This document shows, piece after piece, positions 26,201 through 35,300 of a stretch of DNA of 64,000 bases. The stretch is taken from contig JAHEAR010000006.1 in NCBI GenBank assembly GCA_024642665.1, positions 41,416 to 105,415 of the forward strand, given 5' to 3'. Made by a program: the position numbers and the translations under genes. The stretch comes from Bacteroidota bacterium. GTDB taxonomy: Bacteria > Bacteroidota > Bacteroidia > Chitinophagales > Saprospiraceae. The first letter of the stretch is position 1, and each line of letters starts with the position of its first letter. The notes beneath the pieces were generated by a model. That model had not been told where the DNA came from. It did no database searches and saw only the letters and a list, made by a program, of their open reading frames with translations.

Positions 26201-27287
26201 ATGAAAAATATATTTACGCTTATATTCCTGCTTACGGTTAATTCCTTGCTTCGTATTACTGCTCAGACATGCTTAGAGGAAGGTATTGTTTTCAGTACGC
26301 AGGAACAAATTGACAACTTCTAAGGCGATCATCCAAATTGCAGCTATATTATTGGCCATGTTATTATACGCGAAGTAAAAGATAGCAGTATAACAAATCT
26401 TGATGGCTTGCACAGCATAACAAATAAAGGGAAACTTATCGATCACGAGAAATTCTTCTTTGTCGGATTTGAGTGGTCTCAAAAATCTACAAAAGGTTTT
26501 TTCCAATGTGTATATCCGAGAAAATTCATCACTTCAAAATTTGAATGGTTTTGAAAATCTGACATTCATCGGAAAGGATCTTACGATTGAGGAAAATGAC
26601 TCCCTTAAAAATCTTTCAGGCCTTAGCCCACTAACTTCGATTGGTGGGTATATAAATGTAAAACGAAATCTCTCTATAAACAGCTTAAACGAACTTGGCA
26701 AGCTTAAATCTATTGGTGGATTTGACCTCTATGACAATCCTGCCTTAAATGATATCAGCCGCTTAGACACTATTACGCTTGGAAACATCAAATCCTTAAA
26801 AGGCGGACCATACAACACATGGGTACACTCCACCAATGACACCTTACTGATGAAAGGATACTTACAAAGTGCAGAGCAAAACAAAGTGATCCAATCCAAC
26901 TTTTCTCGCACTAAGTTTAGGAGTTTTGATGTAAACACTATCCATACCATGAAATTCAGAGAGGAAGGAAGCATTGGTAAGAGCGCTGCGATAGGGCTTC
27001 TGGCAGGTTTAGCAACAGGAGTTTTTATTGCCCGCGCGACAACTAGTTCGTGTAAGGGGCTTTGTTTTAAAGAAGAGATAGCGCTTTTTTCGGGAGCCCT
27101 TGGAGCAATTGCAGGAGGTATTTCTGGAATAATAGTTGGGTCTGCTAAGGTTAAAATACCTATTAATGGTGATCAAAATACCTATACCCACCATCGAGCT
27201 AAAATTCTACAATTTAAAATTGGCGATCAACTCTTTTCTGATTCCCTAAATGTTATGCCAATCCCAAAAGATAAGCCTGTAATATAA
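26201..27287 (+). pseudogene. Decayed secreted leucine-rich (receptor L-domain-like) protein gene
   Basis: The frame opens at ATG 26201 with a signal peptide (MKNIFTLIFLLTVNS...TAQ) and the start of an L-domain (TCLEEGIVFSTQEQIDNF). A TAA at 26321 interrupts it. The same frame then continues with matching sequence (GDHPNCSYIIGHVIIRE...NLDGLHSIT) until about 26450, where one extra base moves the reading to the frame holding NSSLSDLSGLKNL and repeated L-domain units (SLKNLSGLSPLTSIGGYI). The distal part has a glycine-rich hydrophobic segment (about 26970-27150). Two lesions within 130 bases mean it is non-functional unless they are sequencing errors. The 3' end overlaps the convergent antiporter gene by 35 bases. 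Confidence 0.7.
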
Positions 27288-28530
27288 AGGTTCCGGCCCC
27301 TGCCAAAAAACCTATTAACGCCAGCCAGGAAGCATTTTTCAGATACCAGAAGAAGTTGATTTTTTCAATCCCCATGGCGGCTACTCCTGCAGCAGAGCCA
27401 ATGATCAGAATACTTCCACCTGTTCCCGCACTATACGCCAGGAAAAGCCAGAAATAATGGTTCACAGGATATAGATCCAGACTGTACATCCCCATCGAAG
27501 CCGCTACAAGTGGAACATTGTCGACAATAGCTGAAAGTACCCCAATGATCATCACCACAAAGTTGATATCTCCTATATTTTGATCTAACCATGTGGCCAG
27601 TGAGGACAACACGCCTACATGCTGCAGGACCCCAATAGACAACAGCAAACCAAGAAAGAAAAGAATGCTTGGCATATCAATTTTCTGCAGCGCATATAGC
27701 ACAGAAACCGTGTCCTTGTCCTCTTTCTTAGAATGGAGTACCTCCGTAATAATCCACATTAACCCCAACGCACCAAGAATCCCCATATAGGGAGGCAAAT
27801 TGGTAATGGATTTAAATATAGGTACGAATATCAATGATAATACACCAACCGTAAATATAATTCGTCTTTCCTTTGGAGAGGTCTGAAGCGCAGATTCTTT
27901 GACTTTAGGTTTAGGATCCACTTTGCCCTTCATCTGGTAACTGACTACTGCAAGCGGCACAATAACCGTCACAATACTTGGCAATATAATCGTCGAGATG
28001 GTTTTTGCTGAGGTGATTTGGCCTCCAATCCATAACATCGTAGTCGTCACATCGCCAATCGGGGACCATGCTCCCCCGGCATTAGCAGCAATGACAATCA
28101 TCGATGCAAACATCAATCGTTGATTGCCCGCGGGCAAGAGTTTTCGAACTAACATAATCATGACGATGGTGGTCGCCAGGTTGTCCAAAATAGCAGAAAA
28201 GAAAAAGGTTAATCCACATAATATCCAGATCAGCTTACGCTGATTTCTGGTGGTGATCCTGTTGGTGATAATTTCAAAACCGTCATGGGCATCGATGAGC
28301 TCGACTATCGTCATGGCTCCCATCAAAAAGAATAGAATGCCCGATATTTCTCCAACATGTTCCGACAGGTCATGCGTCACTACATGATAGTCCTCTTGTG
28401 TAAACATGTAAACAGTCCAGCAAGCAACACCTGTCAAAAGGGCAATAGCAGCCTTATTGACTTTCAGACTGTGTTCAGCAGCTATGGCCAAATAGCCAAC
28501 TAAAAAAATAGTAATTATTAGTGTAATCAT
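27253..28530 (-). CDS. nhaD: NhaD-type Na+/H+ antiporter
   Basis: From the ATG at 28530 the protein is 425 aa with about 11-12 membrane segments. It matches NhaD (SGILFFLMGAMTIVELIDAHDGF, FFFSAILDNLATTIVMIML, NAGGAWSPIGDVTTTMLW). NhaD proteins exchange cytoplasmic Na+ or Li+ for H+. The ATG at 28530 is preferred over an upstream in-frame start at 28572, because AGGAGA lies 8 bases before it and it begins one base after the stop of the preceding antiporter gene. The two antiporters form an operon. Confidence 0.92.
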   Translation of the reverse strand: MITLIITIFLVGYLAIAAEHSLKVNKAAIALLTGVACWTVYMFTQEDYHVVTHDLSEHVGEISGILFFLMGAMTIVELIDAHDGFEIITNRITTRNQRKLIWILCGLTFFFSAILDNLATTIVMIMLVRKLLPAGNQRLMFASMIVIAANAGGAWSPIGDVTTTMLWIGGQITSAKTISTIILPSIVTVIVPLAVVSYQMKGKVDPKPKVKESALQTSPKERRIIFTVGVLSLIFVPIFKSITNLPPYMGILGALGLMWIITEVLHSKKEDKDTVSVLYALQKIDMPSILFFLGLLLSIGVLQHVGVLSSLATWLDQNIGDINFVVMIIGVLSAIVDNVPLVAASMGMYSLDLYPVNHYFWLFLAYSAGTGGSILIIGSAAGVAAMGIEKINFFWYLKNASWLALIGFLAGAGTFILQAYLLGLA

Positions 28531-28531
28531 T

Positions 28532-29746
28532 TTATTCGTCTCCTGATTCAGTAGGTATTTTTCCAGTGGCAATTAATCCGACAGTCATCAATATGCCCGA
28601 GGCAAGAATAATAAACAAAAGCAATCCGGACATAAAAGGACCAACCAGTTTATCCGTCGGAATAGACAAAAATAGTAAAACGCTGATTAATCCCCGCGGC
28701 GAAATGACTAACTCCGGCCAAAGATGCGCTTTGACAATTACCGCTAAATAAATCCAGCGCAATAAATAGACAACAAGTAATATAAGACTTCCAAAAAAGA
28801 AGACAGGCATTTGCATCAACTCCCCAATATCAAGTGAATATCCAAAAACGAGAAAGAAAAAAGTCCTCAATAAAAATGCACTTTCCGCTGTTAGTTGGTG
28901 AAGACCACCCAGATCAGAACGCAATGCCGGATAGATCATGATGGATTCAACCTTCTTCAGCAAGGGTAATGTTGTCAACTGTCTGGCAATGAGCTCACTA
29001 TTTTCCAAAAATAATCCAAATGCCAACACTACAATAAGCGTAGATAAGTGAAACTGCTTCCCTACTGCATATACCAATATTAATGCTGAAATAATGAGGA
29101 AAAACTTAACGTGATGCTTCATTCTTCCCATGATATATAAAAAACCGAAGCAGGATATCAGGGACAATACCGAAACAATCAATACCTGTAAGCCAAAATC
29201 CCCTATCATCCCAACATCAAAATTTTCGTTCACCAGAATCAGGTTAAACAACATAATCCCGAGAATATCAGAAAAAGAAGATTCATAAATGATAAACTCC
29301 TTCTTTCTGCCCATCAGCGAAGTCACTGAAGGAATTGCGATCGCAGAGCTAACGACACTAAACGGAATAGCATTTAACAAACACTGCTGAAAAGGCGCTT
29401 CCAAAATATAATAGAATAGTCCGGAAATACACAACGATGTAAGGCACAATAGAAATAGGGCAGCAATAAATGTACTACGGATTAGCCTGGCCTTGCTGGC
29501 CTCAAACTTCAACTCAAGAGCCCCTTCAAATACAATGAGAATTAATCCCACGGTCCCTAGTAAAGGAAGTATCGTGGTAAACTTATAAATCGGTAAGTTG
29601 AAATAAATCGATACATACCTCAATATACTCCCAAGCACCAGCAATAAAAGCACTGAAGGTATTCTCGTCCGGCGGGAAACCATATCAAAAATGTACGAGA
29701 AGATCACCAGTACACTGAGTAATATTAGGACGAAATATGGATTCAT
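28532..29746 (-). CDS. Cation:proton antiporter (CPA family)
   Basis: A 404-aa protein with about 12 hydrophobic helices matching the Na_H_Exchanger domain (SRRTRIPSVLLLLVLGSIL, LILIVFEGALELKF, SSFSDILGIMLFNL). The FEGALEL and SSFSD segments correspond to ion-site regions of CPA antiporters. There is no C-terminal TrkA-N/C regulatory domain, unlike full-length KefB-type proteins. Its stop lies one base from the nhaD start. It probably exports Na+ or K+ for H+; ion specificity is unknown. Confidence 0.85.
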   Translation of the reverse strand: MNPYFVLILLSVLVIFSYIFDMVSRRTRIPSVLLLLVLGSILRYVSIYFNLPIYKFTTILPLLGTVGLILIVFEGALELKFEASKARLIRSTFIAALFLLCLTSLCISGLFYYILEAPFQQCLLNAIPFSVVSSAIAIPSVTSLMGRKKEFIIYESSFSDILGIMLFNLILVNENFDVGMIGDFGLQVLIVSVLSLISCFGFLYIMGRMKHHVKFFLIISALILVYAVGKQFHLSTLIVVLAFGLFLENSELIARQLTTLPLLKKVESIMIYPALRSDLGGLHQLTAESAFLLRTFFFLVFGYSLDIGELMQMPVFFFGSLILLVVYLLRWIYLAVIVKAHLWPELVISPRGLISVLLFLSIPTDKLVGPFMSGLLLFIILASGILMTVGLIATGKIPTESGDE

Positions 29747-29864
29747 TCGATCAAATTATAAAATAGTACGCGCAGTGAAAAGAACCTTTCCTACAAATCG
29801 AAGTGGGGCAAATAAATATAACCTATTTATTCTTTGCCATCATTCGTTATTTTAAGTTCGTTGA

Positions 29865-30905
29865 TCAGGTAATTTTCATTACCCGCTTTCTCAACAATGC
29901 TTCTGCTTCCTGTTGACTACTAAAGGTGTTGTCAATATTAACCAGATTGTCTGCCAATCGGCTATATTGCTTTGTCATCAACCAAAAGAATATATGCAGA
30001 TAATGGATACCGTCAAAAATGAATGTTTTGTGCTTGATAAAGTTCTCCTTATTCTTTAAAAACGTCTCGGGAATCTCGGTGTAATGCAACGCAGGATTGA
30101 GGTGATGAATGGAATGATATCCATCGTTCCAGCAATTCTGATTGTACACATTGTTGATACAATTAAAAACACTGCTAAAATGTCCTTCAGGATTGTCCTT
30201 GTCAATAAAACTATGCTGTGTCCAGTTACCCATCATCATAATTAAACGTGCATAAATAACTGGCACAATGAAGATCATCAAGGTTGCCTTAAAATTGACA
30301 AAACACATCGCGACTGCAAAAACATAAAAAGAAAATTCACCGAAGGTAAATCGCATGTATACTTTCTTTCTTTTGCGACGGAAGAGGTACATGAAAGTGT
30401 CCAAAATCCCTAATAGAATAAATCTCCCGAAATACTTTAAAAAATCTATTGGGCTATCCCTGCGAAATTGAAGGGTGCTACTGGCATCATCTTCCTGGTT
30501 ATTCTCCACATGATGCATAATGATATGGTGGGCAAAATAGGTCTCCGGCGTATTACCAAAGAATGGTGCCACGACCCAAGTAATATATTTATGCAACCAC
30601 ATATATTCCTTCTTAAACATGGCTCGATGGCAAATACAATGAAACATCAAGCCAAAACGTCCTTTAAAATAAGACTGTGAAACATAGGCGTAAGGGATAA
30701 AGGATAACCACCACCAAAAACCCTGCAATAATGGGGTGAACATTAATACGGCCCATGGAATGACGATCAGGTGAATTCTGGTCAAAAGGTGAATGAACGG
30801 CAAATCCCGTTCATCATTCATGAATTTTAACCAAAAACTTTCATAATGGGTATAGGAAGATTTAGGCTGATACTGGGGGTCTGTAATCATTGTCAATAAC
30901 TTCAT
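29865..30905 (-). CDS. Membrane fatty acid desaturase
   Basis: From the ATG at 30905 the protein is 346 aa; the frame extends upstream only to a TTG at 30917. The three histidine boxes of di-iron desaturases are present: HCICH (89-93), HIIMHH (127-132) and HSIHH near residue 265, placed between hydrophobic segments. Such enzymes insert double bonds in lipid acyl chains using O2 and electrons from a redox partner. Substrate and position are unknown. It stands alone on the minus strand; no clear promoter was found. Confidence 0.88.
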   Translation of the reverse strand: MKLLTMITDPQYQPKSSYTHYESFWLKFMNDERDLPFIHLLTRIHLIVIPWAVLMFTPLLQGFWWWLSFIPYAYVSQSYFKGRFGLMFHCICHRAMFKKEYMWLHKYITWVVAPFFGNTPETYFAHHIIMHHVENNQEDDASSTLQFRRDSPIDFLKYFGRFILLGILDTFMYLFRRKRKKVYMRFTFGEFSFYVFAVAMCFVNFKATLMIFIVPVIYARLIMMMGNWTQHSFIDKDNPEGHFSSVFNCINNVYNQNCWNDGYHSIHHLNPALHYTEIPETFLKNKENFIKHKTFIFDGIHYLHIFFWLMTKQYSRLADNLVNIDNTFSSQQEAEALLRKRVMKIT

Positions 30906-31207
30906 GCTGATATTCAACCTTTTATATGGTTATAAAAAATGCCATATAACTATTGCAAGTTGAAATAAGGCAGCGGAACAGATGAATTCCGGCGTGCAAA
31001 ATACTTATAATTTCCCGGTTGGAACACAACCCATTAAACGAGTAGTAGCGCTTGGAAGCCAGATGAAATGCATTTAAGGCATAAACGCCTCCAGACGAAA
31101 TCAACTCCATTTCTATTCAATTGAGTCCTGCTTATTGGCAAAATGAAAATAACGCTGTTTATTTTGGCACTATCCCATTCCCAAAATGGCATTTTAAAAT
31201 CAAATCT
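30906..31207. other. Divergent intergenic region, desaturase / secreted protein
   Basis: No convincing gene. An 8-bp inverted repeat, TTATATGG (30922-30929) and CCATATAA (30942-30949) with a 12-base spacer, lies just upstream of the desaturase start and could be a regulator site. The rest up to the promoter at 31208 shows nothing notable. Confidence 0.35.
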
Positions 31208-31229
31208 TATATTTGGCTATATAGTTTTG
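31208..31229 (+). promoter_or_regulatory. Twin -7 boxes upstream of the gene at 31339
   Basis: TATATTTG (31208-31215) and TAGTTTTG (31222-31229) both fit TAnnTTTG, 14 bases apart, giving two possible start sites about 105 bases upstream of the ATG. Confidence 0.4.
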
Positions 31230-31338
31230 AATTTTTCCATTCCGCTTCTGATTTAGGAAGTGCCTAAAGAACAAATTGCTGAACACCCATAAATCCAACT
31301 AAAATATTTTTATTCAACATTCAAAACAATTTAACTTT

Positions 31339-32079
31339 ATGAAAAACCTTCTTTACACGTTGATTGTGTTGCTTAGCGCAGCATTTTCACTACAAGCCCA
31401 GACCGATTACAAACAGTGGGAATCCCATTACTTCAAAGCAAAACCGGGAGAGCGCGAAGCATTTGAAAAAGGATTGGCAGAGCACAACAAAAAATTTCAC
31501 AATCAGGATCCATTCAAAACGGCCATATTCAATGTTGTGACAGGCCCTCATTCAGGTCTTTATGATCTTGAAATGGGCCCTATGACTTTTACCCAAATGG
31601 AAAATCGTCCTTCCAGTGATGAACACGATGCGCATTGGAAAAAAGTCATGGAACACGGTGAGTTGGTAGGTGAGACTGTCTACTGGCGAGCAGATAAAGA
31701 CATTGAGTATAAGCCTGAGAATTCAAAAGAATTTGCAACCTATCGTTGGCGATATGTCACTCTACTCCCGGGGGGTGGTGACCGATTTGAAGCCCTTATG
31801 AAAGACGTCCTTGAAGTCATTGAAGCTAAAGGATACGATGCTTCATTTAATATGTATTGGCGTTTTGGGTCTTCGCAAGGTCCGCATGTGGTAACTGAAC
31901 TTGGCATGAAAAGCATGGCCTGGTTTGACCAACCAATGACATTTACAAAAGATTTTGACGAGATTCATGGAGAAGGTGCCTATGATCGATATGTAGAAGA
32001 TCTTGATCGCTGTGTTGATCGAAGTAAGACCTATGATGAAATTGTCAACTTTAATGCAAAACTGAGCAGTGATTATTAA
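31339..32079 (+). CDS. Secreted protein with tandem ferredoxin-fold-like halves
   Basis: A 246-aa protein with signal peptide MKNLLYTLIVLLSAAFSLQAQ. The mature part appears to be two related halves of about 100 residues. Each starts with a short strand then a Pro-Gly (YFKAKPGEREAFEKGL; YVTLLPGGGDRFEALM) and later has a Met/Phe-rich strand (MGPMTFTQM; QPMTFTKDF) before a helix. This resembles dimeric alpha/beta-barrel (ABM/NIPSNAP-like) duplications, but the family is not certain. Periplasmic. Its terminator lies just downstream at 32107. Confidence 0.75.
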   Translation: MKNLLYTLIVLLSAAFSLQAQTDYKQWESHYFKAKPGEREAFEKGLAEHNKKFHNQDPFKTAIFNVVTGPHSGLYDLEMGPMTFTQMENRPSSDEHDAHWKKVMEHGELVGETVYWRADKDIEYKPENSKEFATYRWRYVTLLPGGGDRFEALMKDVLEVIEAKGYDASFNMYWRFGSSQGPHVVTELGMKSMAWFDQPMTFTKDFDEIHGEGAYDRYVEDLDRCVDRSKTYDEIVNFNAKLSSDY

Positions 32080-32106
32080 TCAGAAAATTTGTCTTTAGAA
32101 AAAGTG

Positions 32107-32134
32107 AAGGGCCGGAGAATAATATCCGGCTCTT
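32107..32134 (+). terminator. Intrinsic terminator of the gene ending at 32079
   Basis: AAGGGCCGGA pairs with TCCGGCTCTT (one G-T pair) around an 8-base loop and is followed by TTGTTTTATT. Confidence 0.7.
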
Positions 32135-32215
32135 TTGTTTTATTGTCTGATGAAATTAAACAGGCGCAAGGTGGCACAATGTCCAATCACCCTATAAGCT
32201 TAATGTCTAAACGAA

Positions 32216-32242
32216 AAAAGGCTACTTAACCAGTAGCCTTTT
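32216..32242 (-). terminator. Intrinsic terminator of the 1921-aa gene
   Basis: AAAAGGCTAC and GTAGCCTTTT form a 10-bp perfect stem with a 7-base loop. Read on the minus strand it is followed by a T-run, 83 bases after the stop of the gene ending at 32325. Confidence 0.65.
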
Positions 32243-32324
32243 CTTGCTTAACCAAAACAGGTGTAATTAATTCCCATTTTTTATGCATAATAATTTAAGT
32301 GCAATCGAGCCATTTCATTTATGC

Positions 32325-35300
32325 TTATCGCAACAACGTAACATCTCCTGCCAATTCAATCTCTTTTCCACGCTTATTGATAGCCCCGACACGATATACA
32401 TATACGCCGGGTAACATTGGATCCCCATTTAATGTCCCATCCCAAACCGCCAGACCTTGATTTGGCGCAACATTCTTTACAGCATATATCAATTCTCCCC
32501 ATCGGCTATATATCTCAAAGTGGGTAATGGCGGTAATCGAAGGATCCCCTATCGGTGCCAATATATCATTGATTCCATCCTCATTTGGAGAGAATACATT
32601 AGCGACGTACACACTACTGGTCAGCAATACCTTTATTTTCAGATCATCCGTGTACAGACATCCATTCTCATCTATTGCAAATAACTGAAGAAGCTGATCT
32701 GTTTCCGGTTGAATCCAATTCTTTAACTGATCTTGCTGAAGTAAGTTATCCTTATCACCCAGCCAGTAAAAAGTATCCGGAACGAAACTTATAACTGGAT
32801 TTATGTAGACACTATCACCAACCAATATGGTCTGGTCAGCACCTAATGACAATGTTTCCGTACTTGCCGACTGAATCTGAACAGATGTTTCGGTTAAACA
32901 ATTCGTCGCATCAAATATTTGTAACTGATAGTTGCCTGCCCCTAATTGTTCAATGAGGTATGGAAATGCGTTGATGGTTTGTACCACTCCTCCATTCACC
33001 GAAACCGTAAAGGGACCTGTCCCACCGATGATATCCTGAATGATGATTGAACCATCCTTATCTCCCGGACACTTTACATCCAACCAACTTATACCCACCA
33101 CCATTTCTACATAATAGGCCACATCGACGGTTTGAGACGCTCTACATCCAAGGGCATCAAATGCAACAAATTGATAACTTCCCCCTTGTGTCACTTCATA
33201 GGTGTTTTGGTATAAGCTATCATTTGCAACAATCCAAAATGAAGTCACATTCCCTTTTGGATCAAGCACCGATGCCGTTAATTCAATTGTTTCGTCCGGG
33301 CATAAATTGATCTGCGACGGCAAGTTGCCTATTGCAAGCGTGCAATCACAATCCGGATTCGAAATATTTAAATTTGCACTGCATAAGCCTCCCCCATTTG
33401 AAACTGAAACAATGATGGAAGTGTTCAGGGCAATTCCTTCAACTCTAAATTGATTGGCACCAAGAGGTACAACCGTACCCAGATTACTTACAGGAACTGA
33501 TCCACCGGTGCTGATTACTGCTTCCCAGCTTTGCAGATCATCGGCGCAATCTGTCGAAAGCAGGGAGACCTTTGGTGTTTGGATCACCTCAAGATTAACT
33601 TCAGAATAATCAGGACAACCCGGCACCGGACTATTTAAAGTATACCTTATCGTATAAATTCCGAAATCAGAATTGGCCGTGATAAATTGATTCGCATTAA
33701 TAATAGCGGGTGATGAACCGACAGGCGTATTTGAAATACTCCAGGTACCTGGTTCACCGGTAAGTAATAGGGAATTCAGATTAAGCATACCCGATTCACT
33801 GCATAATCGCTGGCCAGGCGCTGCTATCGCCACTGAAGGACACATACAATTTCGGATGAGCAGATTAACACCGGTTGTATCGTTTTGACATGGTGCTACT
33901 GCATTCGTAGTCGTGTAAAATATCGTATAACTGCCCGGTTCCAGTGTTGATGGATTAATCTGACTTGAACCTATAATCGGCGCACTCACGGTATCAGGGA
34001 AAAACCATTCACCGGAAGTAGTGCCAAAAGTAATCAGCGGATCAAGATCAATCAACTGATCTACTGTATCACAATAAATTTGATTGCCCGCATTAAGAAT
34101 GTAGTATGCAGATCCATCAATAGTAATGGTTATCGTTTCTGAGACTGCAGGACATGAGCCCGTCTGATCCGTTGCAGACAATGTAAAACTTACGCTACCA
34201 CTTGTTATATCTGCCAAGGTCGGGGTGTATGATGTTACTAAAGCACCGGGATTGTTGATGACACCTGTTCCCGATGTTTGCCAGTTATAAACGACATTAT
34301 CGCCTCCGACATTTCCGGTAAGCATGATAGCATCAGGGGCACAGACGGTGGCATCCATTCCGGCATCTGCATAGGGCGACTCCTGAAGGACTAATGCAAA
34401 ACTAGCCGAATCAACACAATCATTAAGAATAACATTTCTGATAAACAGCAAATCATATGTACCGGCATCTTTTTGGAAACCAAGGAAATTATTTCCGCTG
34501 ACTGTTGCCGGATTGGAACCGGCTGGCGTCCCTACGATTTCCCAATGACCCATCACACCAGGCCCTATAAAAGGAGAAAGATCAATATTACCCTGTTCCG
34601 AGCAACCTTTATAGTTATTACTTTGAAGTAATGTCGGACAACTGCAATCAGGAGCTGCCAGCAAGAAGCTGGCAACACAACCGGTGGATAAATATTCAAG
34701 ATCAAACTGTATATCGGTATCAAACGGGATGCTTTCTAAATAAAACGTATCCGTGCCCGGCACTTGTACTAACGTACCCCCATTACTGGTGAGGACTACA
34801 TCAGCATCTGACGTAAATGAAAGCTGATACGTCAAGGCAACATCATCACAGATGATATCAAACAAATTAATATCAGGAAGTGGGTTTACCACAGCGGAAA
34901 TGGTATCCCGACTTAAACATCCGGCCGGATTGGAGGTAAACACATAGTACCACGACTGTCCGTTTTGAGGTTGTATGACGCCGGAGGCAGGTTGATTCGT
35001 TAGCAAATCAAACCATTGTCCGGCACCGATCACTCCATTCTGAACTGCCGGTACTATGGCGCTCAGATTAAACGTTTCTTCATCACATAAAACCGGATCA
35101 GCAGGATGACCTAAAATCGCTAATGGATTTACAACCAGCTTGATGGGGGTTCGAATGCTGTAGCAATTTGTTAGTGGATCGATTGCTTCAACATAATAGG
35201 TCGAATTAACCGCAATGACCGGCTGATACGTCAGACTGTTTTGCAAGAATGGCAAGCCACCACTTGGCGTTGTATACCAATCGGCCTGCAGCCCGGGATC

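Noticed and set aside
30922-31110. 62-aa minus-strand frame upstream of the desaturase
   Set aside because: No recognisable domain, no start signal, and it sits in a region that should hold promoters.
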